Notes: a model not told the origin generated them from the sequence alone. Counted from the first letter of the stretch, positions 31,601 through 42,073 are shown. The stretch: 64,000 nt of DNA from Ascarosepion bandense (GCA_037127315.1 JBBBDQ010001027.1:2618501-2682500), one strand, 5' to 3'. A program made the numbers and translations.

Positions 31601-31948
31601 TAAACAGTTTTATGTCAGATTTAAATTGGATTTAGATTAGAAAGTAAACAGTTGTATTAGAAAGTACTCAATACACGTTGGAAAAAAATGAGTTTGTAAC
31701 ATGTAGAGGTTTTAGATATTTAGGTAGGGAAGATCAGCCAATACACTACTATGATTTCGACCATTTTGGTTTCAAAAGCCAAACAAACCCGGATAAAATG
31801 ATTTCCAACTCAAAATCACCCCCTTTTTTAACATCAGGTTATAAACTTATAAAACTTAAAACGTTAAGCAGTTAACCAATACAAGTCACCTGACCAAACC
31901 GAAAAGGTCGAACCCATGGTAACTTAATTGTCTGATCTCCCCAACTTA
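31601..31948. other. Unassigned; contains a variant of the 21-nt box
   Basis: AGTACTCAATACACG at about 31665 resembles the GTGCTCAATACAAAG box seen beside other TA tracts. Nothing else was recognised. Confidence 0.3.
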
Positions 31949-31949
31949 A

Positions 31950-32022
<73 letters not shown>
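31949..32022. repeat. (TA)n / (TG)n microsatellite
   Basis: Short TA run, then about 28 TG units. Confidence 0.95.
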
Positions 32023-32023
<1 letters not shown>

Positions 32024-32060
32024 CTTATTCAAACCAGTGAATTTAATTTTTAGTGTTGTT

Positions 32061-32141
32061 ACCGGCCAGAAGCAAGTGGATGTGTCTAGCCACACTGATG
32101 AGCTGTGATACAGCGAAACAGGCTTGTAATGTGGATGACTA
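32061..32141 (+). mobile_element. tRNA-head + hammerhead element (copy 3, head truncated)
   Basis: Begins inside the head (CCGGCCAGAAGCAAGTGGAT) and retains the whole ribozyme. The head boxes are missing. It ends GATGACTAAT, with no tail microsatellite. Confidence 0.8.
32084..32139 (+). ncRNA. Type I hammerhead ribozyme motif
   Basis: Hand fold: outer stem I GTC (32084-86) with GAC (137-139), internal loop TAG/AT, inner stem I CCACA with TGTGG. The core CTGATGA is at 32095-32101, stem II GCTGT-GAT-ACAGC at 32102-32114, GAAA at 32115-32118, and stem III ACA-GGCT-TGT, with cleavage predicted after A (GTA). All invariant core bases (CUGANGA, GAAA) are present. One extra A lies between the cleavage site and stem I compared with the consensus (TGTAATGTGG against TGTATGTGG), which may reduce activity. 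Confidence 0.8.
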
Positions 32142-32149
32142 ATCAAAGA

Positions 32150-32400
32150 TTTTTCTTTACCAACGCGTTTTGTCCTCAGATGGACATTATCAAGAAAAAT
32201 GTATTGATTTTATTTCACAACTTGTATTTATATAGAAAAGAAAAAAATATCTTTATATTTTCAAAATTTCAAAATCTATGTATGCCCAAAAATATTCTTA
32301 AGGCTAATTTTGAAAGCCTCGACAAACTATGGCAGGTGCTATGTGATGTAATTTAATTCCTAATAAACGATACCGAGTAAATTTTGTTATTTTTGTTGAT
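32150..32400 (-). mobile_element. PLE-like 3' module, family E (copy 1)
   Basis: Minus strand: TTGATAATGTCC, then ATCTGA, then GGACAAAACGCG (stem GTCC/GGAC). The rest matches 41215-41466 (ACGCGTTTTGTC on the plus strand; GTGA(T/C)(G/A)(T/C)AATTTAAT and CTAATAAAC(G/A)A near the far end). Confidence 0.45.
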
Positions 32401-32892
32401 GAATTTTTCCTTCCATATTTGTTTATATTTAATTTTATGTGAATGTAATTATTACCGATTATTTTAATTTGATGAATTATTCATGCGTTAATTTTATTTT
32501 AGATAATAGAAGCTTCGATGAAACCGGTTTTTTCTGTAATTATTTGTTTATGTTGGATTGGTAATGAACAATTTCAATCAGCAAAAAAAAAAATGGTTGA
32601 AAAATACCGGTGAGATTGTTAACGTTTTTGGCAAGATTTAATAGCAAGAATCAGAAGAACTTTACGTCTAAGTTATTTTCTTTTTTAATGGATACAACGT
32701 AGCATTATATAATCCTCTCTCATATTTGTCATTCCTTTACTTTTTAACGGATATACTAATGCTCATAAGGATGGAAATCTCAATAGAACTATAAATTTTT
32801 CTTCTACGCCTTACTTTTGCTATAAGTTTGGGTTATTTAATTCGCAAATCTAAATTTATTTTTAGAAATAATATTAGTTTTAGTTCTACTAA
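32401..32892. other. No recognised feature
   Basis: Very AT-rich. Confidence 0.4.
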
Positions 32893-33040
32893 TTAACCCA
32901 TAGATGGGGAGAGAAGACGTGGATTCGTACTTTTTCCAAAGAGCATTTGTGCGTAAGTCAATATAACAAACCCAAGTGGAAATAGAACTCAGCCTTTTTA
33001 ATTATAACACCTAGCCATCATCTATTACACCACCAACTAA
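32893..33040 (-). mobile_element. Old SINE (shared core, degenerate)
   Basis: On the plus strand, TTAACCCATAGATGGGGAGA, GGATTCGTACTTTTTCC, GCATTTGTGCGTAAGTCAAT and ACTCAGCC follow the order of family B/C head plus core read backwards, with heavy decay. Confidence 0.5.
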
Positions 33041-33452
33041 TCCAAGCTTACAAAAGCTCTGCATTTCCGATCGGTCACTAATTTTTATCGTGATTAGACT
33101 TGCCTTTGCTAAACTTCATTGATCGAACTGGAACCATTGTTTAAACGTGATAGGGCCATCAGCTACGGAAATTGTTATCTTCTGCAGCTGGAAAAACAGC
33201 AATCGTCTTGACAGGCAACGAGGAGCACGTATATATAAAAATATAATCTCATATTTTTATTCTTTGTCGGTGACGCTTGTGTAGAACAGGGGGGCAGCTG
33301 GAGAAAGTCACGCACACGAAGGAGTCGTCGGGAGTCGGAAGCCATCGGGTGTTCTCTTTCTCTTCAGCCAAAATTGTAGATTTTATGTAGTCTTAAAACT
33401 CCCACAAAGTTTTGCTTTTTAGAGTTTATTGACGTCATCTACGGCCGGATAT
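33041..33452. other. Unassigned host of the LTR element; possible older LTR
   Basis: Contains ACGTATATATAAAAATA (TATA-like) at about 33229 and GACGTCATCTACGGCCGGAT at about 33430. CTTCGGCCGGATA(T) recurs at about 34318, on the far side of the LTR element, which suggests that it inserted into an older repeat. Confidence 0.3.
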
Positions 33453-33457
33453 GTTTG

Positions 33458-33705
33458 TATTATAATGGAACATCCTATCACCCCCGACAATTGATTCGCC
33501 GAAGAGATTAAGAAGTATCGAAGTAAGGCAGTAGGGACGATTCGACTTCCGTTCCCATTCCGTCTTGACTTACCATTTTATGAACTCTCTGTTAATTGTA
33601 CTTTTCCATACAATAAACTCTGTTATTTGTTTACCCCTTACGTGTTGTGTATATCTTTCCATTCAGAATTTACCTTGATATTTACATCGTTCCCGTGATA
33701 TAACA
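33458..33705 (+). repeat. 5' LTR of the TRIM-like element
   Basis: TG has become TA at the first two bases; the polyadenylation signal is in CAATAAACTCTG. It matches the 3' LTR over its full length. Confidence 0.88.
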
Positions 33706-34003
33706 GTGCCGACGAAGATGAGATCCCGATAAATTAAAACCGTCGAAAATAACGAAGAATTACCGATGGAAGTTTTATACGACGCTTTCCAGATTCAACC
33801 CCCGCATTAATAGTGAAATATCGATGGAGGCAACATCGACCCCAAAATTTCGGTGTTTCTCCAAAATCTGAAGGTATACCAACTCGAAATGTGAGGAGAA
33901 AAAGTGATAGGAAGAGGAAAAGAATTTACCGCCTATGCCTAAACCCAAAAAGAAAAAAATATTAAAAGCAAAATTCTCGGGAAGAATTTAGCTCAGGGGT
34001 AGG

Positions 34004-34252
34004 TGTTATAATGGAACATCCTATCACCCCCGACAGTTGATTCGCCGAAGTGATGAAGAAGTATCGATGTAAGGAAGTACGAAACGATTTGACTTCCGCC
34101 CCCACTCCGTCTTGACTTTCCATTTTATGAACTCTCTGTTACTTGTACTTTTCCATACAATAAACTCTGTTATTTGTTTGCCTCGTACGTGTGGTGTAAA
34201 TCTTTCAACTCGGAGTTTACCTTGTTCATTATATCGTTACCGCGATTTAACA
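34004..34252 (+). repeat. 3' LTR of the TRIM-like element
   Basis: TG...CA ends intact (TGTTATAATGG to CGATTTAACA). A third copy, truncated and inverted, is at 12327-12515. Confidence 0.88.
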
Positions 34253-34257
34253 GTTTG

Positions 34258-34712
34258 TCAATCAACATTGGCATTTATCTATGGTCGGATGTATCAACAA
34301 TATCTTGCTGACATCGTCTTCGGCCGGATATATCTGTCTACCACCCTTGACCTTTGTTGACCTTACTCACTGTCGGATGTACATGTCAATTACTCCTGCC
34401 GTTCAGGGTAATATATTACAATTCGGGAACTGACCTTTCTTATAATGATATTTGTAACAAAAAGAAATTTCTTTGGTTATATGAGAAGAAGATTTATCAA
34501 AGAACAGATAGGCTCATGATTAACAATGATTACGTCACTGCTGAGATAAACTGGGAAACAAAGAAAAGATTTAGGGCAATATGCTTTCATTTACCCACAA
34601 GCAACGATCTCCTTGCAAACTTGGCGTTAAAATGCAACTAACAATAAAAGAAGGGGAAAATGGGGACACTACAAGTACCTCACTCGAGAGCTGAATTAAA
34701 GGAAAATGTATA
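34258..34712. other. No recognised feature
   Basis: The 95-codon frame at 34354-34641 has no recognisable motif. CTTCGGCCGGATATATCTG near 34318 echoes 33440. Confidence 0.35.
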
Positions 34713-35434
34713 CAGGGTGCGATGAGTAAATTGTCGCCATTATATATTTTAAATTTCGCGTTATTTTTTTATTTCGTCAACCGCAGAGTGTAGTAGGGTC
34801 AGCTGAGTACCGTCTGTGAAGAAAGGTGTGCAATGACGCAATTTGCTCCACCAAATTGTTGGAAACGGCGTTCACACTAGAAGCTCTAATACGACATTTT
34901 CGGAATGTTTGTATGTCAATCTGAGGAGAGTGCAGCGGATTTGGAAAGAGTTTCATGATGTTTAAAGTGATCCCTTGTGGTGGCAACTTCATGACCCTAT
35001 TCATCTTTCCACAGGGCCTCTGTCTCAACAGCGAAGCCTGCATAAAGTGGCTTGAGGTGCTAATGTTGCGATGGGTCAAGAGAGTGTCTGCTGAAAGACT
35101 CAATGTTTCCCAACAGGACTCTGCACCATTCCACACAAGTAGGACGTCAGACAATTTCTTCGACATCACATATTCCATCTGGCCGCCTAACTCTTAAAAC
35201 TTGCAACTTCCTTGAATATTATGGGTGAGGCGCAGTTGAGCAAGAGACCGTCAAAACTCCTTGTAACACCAAAAATGAACTGAAGGCAAGGATTATGACA
35301 GCATTCACCAACAAGATGACCATCCAAAAGACACGCAGAAAATTGCGAAGAGGTCTGTAGCCCGTGGTTAAAGCTAATGGCGATTTCATTAAATAAATTT
35401 ACTTTTTAGTATTTCAAAATATTTTTCTCTAATT
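34713..35434 (+). mobile_element. Mariner-like element, decayed, 3' end lost
   Basis: Begins CAGGGTGCGATGAGTAAATT after a TA, a mariner-type terminal sequence. An N-terminal remnant reads LYVNLRRVQRIWKEFHD. The frame then gives FIFPQGLCLNSEACIKWLE, RWVKRVSAERLN, SQQDSAPFHTSRTSDNFFDI and IWPPNS. QQDSAPFHTS contains the second catalytic D of the mariner DD(D) triad, and IWPPNSPDxNP would carry the third, but a stop follows NS here. Later, KARIMTAFTNKM-like sequence can be read. The right inverted repeat is missing because a LINE fragment starts at 35437. Confidence 0.8.
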
Positions 35435-35436
35435 TT

Positions 35437-35534
35437 CTGGTCGGGTGCCCCTGCTATTCTCCTCGGGGTTCTTGACAAAATACAACGGAGAATCTATAAT
35501 GTGACCGATACCGACTTGGCTGACCGACTGCAGA
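35437..35534 (+). mobile_element. LINE family 1, internal fragment
   Basis: Reads WSGAPAILLGVLDKIQRRIY, then NVTDTDLADRLQ, and stops abruptly at a PstI-like CTGCAG where SINE sequence begins. Confidence 0.75.
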
Positions 35535-35850
35535 AATTGGTGAGCCGAGTTCGAATTCTAGTTGAATACCCTGCATTCACTAAAGCACTGGTACCCTTGG
35601 GAAAGGTATTAATCCGTCCCTTCCCTCCAGTTATGGGTTAAATAACCTGCCCTTAAAAACAAATCCCAATGAATCTTGATACTCGAAAAGCAAAAAGTAT
35701 TACTAGACAAAAAACTTATATAAAAACAACAATAAATTGTTGAAAGAAAAAGGTATTACCAGCAATAAATAAATAAAATTTAGTTGACAATAAATGACCC
35801 GCAGAGGTTGATATGCCATAAAAACAAAACAACCAACCAACCAACCAACA
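35535..35850 (+). mobile_element. tRNA-derived SINE, family C ((CAAC)n tail)
   Basis: Starts inside the head (GTGAGCCGAGTTCGAATTC, the B box), has the same core as family B (TTGGGAAAGGTATTAATCCG, GGGTTAAATAAC), but a different tail: AAACAAATCCCAATGA, CTCGAAAAG, CAATAAATGACCCGC, GATATGCCATAAAA, then AACCAACCAACCAAC. The A box is missing. Confidence 0.8.
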
Positions 35851-36044
35851 CTCATTTTTGGCACAAAGATGAAGGAGAAATGGTGCCAATACTGTCTACC
35901 CTATACCTACCTAACAACATCAGGGTGAAGTAACATCTTTATACGCATTCGTTACAATCGAGACTGTTAATCCGGTATGAGCGTGTGCAGCCAAAACAGA
36001 TGCTGTGCCGCCTTCAGCAGTAGAGGCATAACCCCACATAAATA

Positions 36045-36424
36045 AAAATATAAGATACAAAAAAAAAGGACGCAAAAATTTATATAAAAAATTAACAATA
36101 AATTGCTGAAAGTAAAAGATATTACCAGCAATAAATAAATAAAATTTACTTGGCAATAAATGACCCGCCGAGGTTGATATGCCATAAAACAACCAACCAA
36201 AAATCTTTAATATCGCAAGTTATTAGTTGATACTATTAAATAGTTTGCTTCATAATTTTTACACTAAAGCATTTCATGCTTTTCTCTACATTAATACTTG
36301 TGTGAATCTGGCAATAATTTTTTAAACATCAAATTCATATAACAATTTCTTTTCAAAGGCTACTAACGTGTGTGATTACAAATTCTTATCCGATGTCTTA
36401 ACCTCCTCTTTTTTTATCTTTAAC
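36045..36424 (+). repeat. SINE family C tail plus 225-bp flank, duplicate of 58320-58683
   Basis: From AAAAAGGACGCAAAAATTTA through ATGCCATAAAACAACCAACC and on through AATCTTTAATATCGCAAGTT to TTAACCTCCTCTTTTTT, the sequence is nearly identical to 58320-58683. The homology continues past the SINE tail, so the flanking sequence was copied with it. Confidence 0.8.
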
Positions 36425-36585
36425 TTGATACTCGAAAAGAAAAAAAGTATTACTAGACACAAAACTTATATAAAAACAAAAATAAATTGTTGAAAGAAAA
36501 AGCTATGACCATAAATAAAAATTTAATTGGCAATAAATGACCCGCCGAGGTTGATATGCCATAAAAACAAAACAACCAACTTATT
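36425..36585 (+). mobile_element. SINE family C, tail fragment
   Basis: Repeats TGATACTCGAAAAG through GATATGCCATAAAAACAAAA and CAACCAAC, already present at 35670-35850. Confidence 0.75.
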
Positions 36586-36739
36586 TATTATACTCAATAG
36601 TAAATTCGTAAAGCGGTAATTCAACTAAGTAGCAAGGGGTTAGTGGGAGTGGAGAAGAATTAGAAATTATTTGCGAAAAGAAATTACAGGATTCAGAAAG
36701 ATGGCCATTGATATTTAATATTATATTTAGATTTCATAT

Positions 36740-36822
36740 TCTATTTCATATTATATTTTGAAGATTGTGAATGTTAGAGAAGGTAGAATAATGGGAAGAG
36801 AGTTCCACCGGTGAGAAGCACC
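36740..36822 (-). mobile_element. LINE-derived fragment (38 kb tandem family)
   Basis: GAGAGTTCCACCGGTGAGAAG and GTGAATGTTAGAGAAGG follow the minus-strand LWNSL-type LINE C-terminus, as in the units at 38205-38690. Confidence 0.45.
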
Positions 36823-36840
36823 TAAAAAAAAAACGCTTTG

Positions 36841-37483
36841 GTAAATTTTCGTTGTAAGTCCCGACGCTTTTCCCCTTCAAATTTATCCAAATTAGCATTA
36901 ACTGTGTGCAAATATATGCTGAACTCAAATAAACTGTTAATTATTGAAAAAACTTACCTATTTTTTATCTAAATGTCAATAAAAAAACGAACTATATCTT
37001 GCACTTTTTCTCTCCCGTAACTCTCACGAAGTCGTGTAATTAACTGCAGAATGACGGACTGCTTACCTGAACGAATTTTGGCAGATTTTTGGTCGATTTT
37101 TCTTCATTTACTGATACTTCTGGCGATGTACTTCCGGTAATGAAAGTAATGCGCTATTGTATTTCAACGCTTATTACTTTCATGACAGGAAGTACATCGC
37201 CGGAAGTTTCAGTAAAGGAAGACAATCGACCAAAATTCAACAGAAAATTGCTGCCTACGTAGAACGTCATTCTGGAGTTACTTACATGACTTCGTGAGAG
37301 TTGCGGGAGAGAAAAAGTGCGAGATATAGTTCGATTTTTTATGGACTTTCAAAGCAAAAAAGGTAAGTTTCTTCAATAACTAATTGTTGATTTGAGTTCA
37401 GCATATACTTTTGCACAGAAATAATGCTATTTTGGATATATTTGAAGGTGGAAAAGCCGTCGGCACCTAAAACGAACATTTAC
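36841..37483. mobile_element. Long fold-back element (copy 1)
   Basis: The left half GTAAATTTTCGTTGTAAGTC...CTTTTTCTCTCCCG...GATGTACTTCCGG is the reverse complement of the right half (CCGGAAGT, CGGGAGAGAAAAAG, ...GAACATTTAC). The arms are about 300 bp with a small central loop around 37150-37180. There is no coding capacity. It is very similar to 42083-42710. No TSD was found here. Confidence 0.85.
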
Positions 37484-38204
37484 CGACTCTTTTTTTTATA
37501 TGCAATGTCTTTTCAGGACATAGGTGATCATGGCTTCCTCTTAGTACGCTTTACTCTGTAATGCCCTGTTCTGGATAACAACGATGATGATCGTTACGTC
37601 AGACAGCGACAAACAAGAACATTATTCTTCGTCGGTTGTGTGGCCTGATAGTCAGAGGGAAACACGCACATACGAGGGAGTTGACTAACGGAAGTTGTTT
37701 TCTCTTCTCTCTTCTATGCGTTCTATCTGTGTCCTCTCGATGTTCTGCTCTTTCGCCTGAAAAACCACGATCTTATATCAACTGAAATTTCATCGCCTTC
37801 TAGAGTTTTCGCTTAATTGAGTCATCTGTGGCTAGGGACATCTGTCAATCATTTTCGTCAACTATTCCACGTCGACGTCGACCACACTTCTGTCGGTACT
37901 GCTTTTGACGCAAATCATATTTCTGTCGGGTCACAAAAATATATTATACTATTAGAATATTAATTACGGTTACATCTATATATTTCAACAGTACAGTGCA
38001 GAGACCTAATTACCAATCTAATAGGATCGTAGTTGCTTGCAATCAAAATTGAAAGAATAACTCGATTAAAATAGAACACCCCCATTGTCTACAGCAGAAT
38101 AAGCATGCACGTTACTAATGTCACTCCTAAGCCGATAAGGCACAAGGGGATTCTAAGTGTGAAAGTTTATGAAAAAAGCGAAACATTATTCAGGAGAAAG
38201 AAGA
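37484..38204. other. No recognised feature
   Basis: Contains GTCGACGTCGACC near 37868 and TCATCTGTGGCTAGGGACAT, loosely like sequence around 34260-34380. No class assigned. Confidence 0.35.
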
Positions 38205-38690
38205 AGAAAAGAAGTTAGCTGGAAAGCATGGAGCTGGAAGGGAGTTCCACAAACAAGAAATATTATTAAGGAGCAAGATCAATAGAAGAGTAATCAGGAA
38301 GACAGTAGATAAAGATTAACATTGCATTTGAATATTTGAAAATCAAAGTTGGGTGGAAAAGCATGGAGCTGGAAGGGAGTTCCATAAACAAGAAATATTA
38401 TTAATGAGCAAGATCAACAGAAGAGTAATCAGGAAGACAGTAGATAACGATTGACATTGCATTTGAATATTTGAAGGTGAAAGTTGGCTGGAAAGCATGG
38501 AGCCGGAAGAGAGTTCCACCAGCAAGAACTATTATTAATGAGAAGATTAATAGAAGAGTAATCAGGAAGACAGTAGATAACGATTGACATTGCATTTGAA
38601 TATTTGAAAATCAATGTTGGGTGGAAAAGCATGGAGCTGGAAGAGAATTCCACAAGTGGGAAGTGTAAGAGAAGAAACTGTTATCATAAG
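38205..38690 (-). repeat. Tandem repeat of a LINE C-terminal segment (about 135 bp, 3.5 units)
   Basis: AAGCATGG(A)GC(T/C)GG occurs at 38223, 38359, 38493 and 38627 (periods 136, 134, 134). On the minus strand each unit reads (S)LWNSLPAPCF, then FKYSNAM, the LWNSLP...CFP...YNLQEFK end of LINE family 1. The units are in different frames. Confidence 0.85.
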
Positions 38691-39589
38691 ACTTACAGTA
38701 ACATGCAAGCATTTACTCGTCTCGCTATAGTGACGTGACATGACACAAGTTCAGGTTTAATGTAGGATACCCGAGCTCATACACCCATACCAGTATCAAA
38801 AATTGCCCAGCTCTCAACCGTCGGTTTTCGCTAGCATATATATTACTAACAATATTTCCTCTCCAGGCAACGTAACTGAAGAGTGTACTACTGCGTATCC
38901 ACTCGGTATTTTCACGGATATAAACATCTCTGAGATGCACTGTGATGGTATTACATTTCCTGTGTCAGTTGAGCCCACATCGCTACCGACTGCGGTACAA
39001 GGTCGAGATATAAAGTGGGTTTAACCGTACAAAAACTTGCCCAAGACCTTCCGGCATATCCCCTTTTGCTGAAAGTCACAGGCGCCGGGAAATATACTCA
39101 GGGAAGGTACTGCCTTGAGATAAGCTTCTTTGGAGCTTGGGCTTAATATTTTTATACTTCCTCGGGTGTGTTAAGTAAGTAACCATTTCAAGTATTTTGG
39201 GCGGGCACAGGTCGCTATCGCATGTTGAGGTTTGGAGTGGGTTTGATGGAAATACCCTAAAAAATTGGTCAACTCTCTCGGCACCCGGTTCAGGCAAGCA
39301 CTATAAACCAATCCCTAAAGAGAGAGAGAGAGAGACGGTCTACAGAAAAGTCCCTTCCTGGGACTTAAGCTTAATATCTTTTAAGCTCCCCCATTGTAAC
39401 CAGATACTGACGAAACATTGATTATTTTATTATTGACATTATTGACAGTATTGATGTTATTATCATTATTATTATTATTTTAATTCCCTCACTTCTTGTC
39501 ATCTCGGCTTTTTTATGGTAACCATCCCATTAAGGCGTGTGTTTGAGAGTCCATTCTTTTTTTGCTTGGGATTTTTTTTTTTTTTTTAT
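38691..39589. other. No recognised feature
   Basis: Mixed sequence. Two blocks, AAGGTACTGCCTTGAGATAA (39107) and AAAGTCCCTTCCTGGGACTT (39346), have similar hairpin shape and following text. There is a short AG run at 39320 and a TTA-rich patch at 39425-39480. Confidence 0.4.
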
Positions 39590-39985
39590 AATTTCACCCC
39601 GAGCAAGGCGGAAACGCCACTGATGTGCAGGGGGCTACATAAATGTAAAAAGAATAATTAGAAAAGAGTGAGGAGTACAAACTAGTTAGAAAGGAGCAAT
39701 AGAAAGCTGAGAAAGCAGGTGCGATGACAGATACATAGGTGGAGAGAAAGGGAAGGTTATACAGGGGTGGGGAGAGAGCTAGAGTCCAGTGGTTAGTAGA
39801 TGAGTATTGACTTTGCATTTAAATTTCTGGAGGTTGTAGCCGTCAGGAAAGCAAGAATACGGGAGCGAGTTCCACAGGCGGGAAGTGCGAGAGAAGAAGC
39901 TGCAGGAGTAGAATTGTCGTCTGCATTTGGCTAACCTGACTGTGAATGGGTGGGACCCAGTTGCCAGTCTGGTTAAATAACTTAA
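39590..39985 (-). mobile_element. LINE family 1, 3' fragment
   Basis: Minus strand: PHPFTVRLAKCRRQFYS-type sequence, LWNSLP, YNLQKFKCKVNTHLL (about 39800), long 3' UTR, then CAGTGGCGTTTCCGCCTTGC and TCGGGGTGAAAT at 39590. It matches the copy at 62771-63430. Confidence 0.82.
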
Positions 39986-40826
39986 GAGTTTTAATCTTTA
40001 CTAAGATAAAAATTGCAGTAGTATCCATAAGCAATTGGTGTTCATGAATTATATTAGGTGAATATCGGATGTTTCGACTTACTTAAGAAGTGATATAGTC
40101 AAGTTTACACAATCCAGATCGTAAAGCAGAACCGGAAAATGCACAGATCTTTAATTTTTTAGGGGAATACGAATGGATGATAGGAACGATTTATTTTTGT
40201 AAACACTGCCCAGCCAAACCCTATTCTTTTCTTAAGAACTGAACCACAAATAACTTTAGTGACTTGAGAAATTCGTATTTCATAGACTGATAGACAAAAA
40301 GAGGCAAGGATTAATGATAAAAACACGTTTAAATGGTTTTTATAGACAGAAATAATCATTTAATGTTATTGGACTTTTGAGCATAAAACGCGTTTTATAA
40401 CGGAGACATTAGCCAGAAAATTAAATGGCAAACGATAACAATATTCACAGTGAAAATGACAGCATGTAATGGCTTCTTTTAAATTAATTTGTGAACATTG
40501 TAAAAAAGATAAAAGCGATAAAAAACAATACTTACAATGGTGATAATTTGAAAACATATTTGAATTTGTGTAATTAAAAGGCATTAGAAAATTATGACAT
40601 CACAAGTAAAATATATAATAAAAATAATAATAATAGTAATAGTAATAATAATACTTTTAACAATATAAAACTCAGTGAAGGCTCAAATTTAGGTATATTT
40701 TTATTGGGGAGAAAAGGCTATTGTTTCGCGGAAGGACGGGAAGGAAAAATGCGTGAAAATTTTGAAGAAGAAACCGTAGAAAAATATACAAAGAAAAAAA
40801 GCAAGAAAAAATATATACACATCTAC

Positions 40827-40835
<9 letters not shown>
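39986..40835. other. AT-rich, with (TAA)n near 40617-40656
   Basis: No family recognised; the minus-strand frames of 60-70 codons have no motif. Confidence 0.4.

Positions 40836-40874
<39 letters not shown>
40836..40874. repeat. (TA)n microsatellite
   Basis: About 19 TA units, followed 50 bp later by the GTGCTCAATGCAC variant of the 21-nt box. Confidence 0.95.
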
Positions 40875-40875
<1 letters not shown>

Positions 40876-40876
<1 letters not shown>

Positions 40877-41060
40877 CAGTAAAAGGAGTACTGGTTATCC
40901 CAGTCGACGGTTATTTAAAAAAGTGCTCAATGCACAATCAAAAGACGTGAACATGCAGAGCCAACAATATATTAACGGACGAAATGCTCAACACTTACTT
41001 GCGACCCCGGTTTCAACCACATCAGTCTCATCAGGCTGTAAAATAAGTAATTAGTAAATA
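40876..41060 (-). mobile_element. TA-bounded module carrying a hammerhead
   Basis: Lies between two TA tracts, with the box AAGTGCTCAATGCAC at 40921. The hammerhead is on the minus strand. No coding sequence. By analogy with known PLE terminal repeats this may be a PLE end, but no PLE frame adjoins it. Confidence 0.5.
40994..41046 (-). ncRNA. Type I hammerhead ribozyme motif (second layout)
   Basis: Minus-strand hand fold: CTGATGA (41034-41028), stem II GAC-TGATGTG-GTT, GAAA (41014-41011), stem III AC-CGGG-GT, then C as cleavage base (GTC, 41005-41003). Stem I pairs GC next to the core with GC after the cleavage site, then, past a 1x2 internal loop, TTTAC with GTAAG (one G-U). All invariant core bases are present. 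The short 2-bp stem III is as described for hammerheads in PLEs and retrozymes. Stem II contains one or two G-U pairs. Confidence 0.7.
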
Positions 41061-41126
41061 AAAACATTAAAGTCTGGTGAGACCGATATGAAAAACTGGC
41101 AGCAAGTAAATGGTGAACATTTGGTT

Positions 41127-41128
<2 letters not shown>

Positions 41129-41197
<69 letters not shown>
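41129..41197. repeat. (TA)n / (TG)n microsatellite
   Basis: About 20 TA units, then about 13 TG units. Confidence 0.95.
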
Positions 41198-41202
<5 letters not shown>

Positions 41203-41214
41203 GTAAAGGAAAAT

Positions 41215-41466
41215 ATAAGTAATACCAAAAGGATAACTTATCCTCGCTGACGCGTTTTGTCTTGTGAGAGACTTTATCAGGTCAAATGAAAGGATTTTGT
41301 TTTGAATGAAGCATTTTTATACAAAAGTAAAATGTTATTGATTTTTCCAAATTTTAGGTATAAGGGTGCCCATGAATACCCATCATATTAAAGAAAATGT
41401 CCATAGACATCATGTGACACAATTTAATATCTAATAAACAAAGTGAGTAAAATTTATTTTCGTTAT
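41215..41466 (-). mobile_element. PLE-like 3' module, family E (copy 2)
   Basis: Minus strand: CTGATAAAGTC, TCTCACAA, GACAAAACGCGTCAG. It shares its far end (TTTAATATCTAATAAACAAA) with 32150-32400. Confidence 0.45.
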
Positions 41467-41590
41467 ATATATTCTAAACATATGCTATTAAATATAAGAG
41501 ACAATGAATGTCTATTATGTTTAATCATGAGCCGTTCTAAACGTCGTATTTTTGCTTTAATTTCAGTTGAAAATAAAGAAAAAATTCTCA
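41466..41590 (-). mobile_element. Penelope-like element, 3' region fragment (copy 3)
   Basis: Almost identical to 30925-31030. The minus-strand frame reads LFSTEIKAKIRRLERLMIKH, then NRHSLSLIFNSICLE. It is cut on both sides. Confidence 0.7.
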
Positions 41591-41660
41591 TATATATATT
41601 TATATATATGAGCGTGTGTGTGTGTGTCTGAATGTGTGTGTGTGTGTGAGTGTGTGTGTG
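41591..41660. repeat. (TA)n / (TG)n microsatellite, irregular
   Basis: TATATTTATATAT, then GTGTGTG runs broken by CTGAA and GAG. Confidence 0.85.
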
Positions 41661-42073
41661 TTGTATCGCCGAGGTGAATACGATACACATATAAAATGGG
41701 TTGCGTTATTATTCAGCACAATATCCGGTTCCAAAAAGATATACACAGAACAGTACAATAGTTATAACGACAGACGAGACAGAACTTACAACATAGCATG
41801 GGTTTAGATTGTAATAGCCGCCGAAATAATCAGTCCGAATATTACTCGAATGACACTCGAATATTGCACCTCGAATAGTACTATGCTTTTATAAATAAGC
41901 CATTTCAGCCCATGGGTCATTCCATCATTGAGAGTGCTGCAGTGGTGTCAGCCACTCTGCAACAGTATGTAAATTAGTACATTTTCACCGTTTTTTATTT
42001 AATTTTTGAGTATTTTTATTGTCGTGTATATTGGGGAAAGAATAATCACGTGCACATATTTATATTTTGATAA
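41661..42073. other. No recognised feature
   Basis: Unassigned AT-rich sequence up to the TSD of the next element. Confidence 0.4.

Larger units (their letters stand above)
33453..34257 (+). mobile_element. TRIM-like non-autonomous LTR retrotransposon with 5-bp TSD
   Basis: Two direct repeats, 33458-33705 and 34004-34252 (about 248 bp, roughly 88-90% alike by eye), flank about 298 bp. They begin T(G/A)TTATAATGGAACATCC and end GAT(A/T)TAACA, giving TG...CA ends with an inverted TGTTATA/TATAACA. GTTTG lies just outside both ends (33453-57 and 34253-57). After the first LTR comes GTGCCGACGAAGATGAG, a plausible primer-binding region, and before the second GCTCAGGGGTAGG, a plausible polypurine tract. 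Each LTR has AATAAA. No gag or pol remains, so it must borrow proteins. LTR divergence indicates an old insertion. Confidence 0.9.

Noticed and set aside
34777..35178. 133-codon minus-strand frame
   Set aside because: It is the antisense shadow of the mariner-like transposase, which has clear family motifs on the plus strand.
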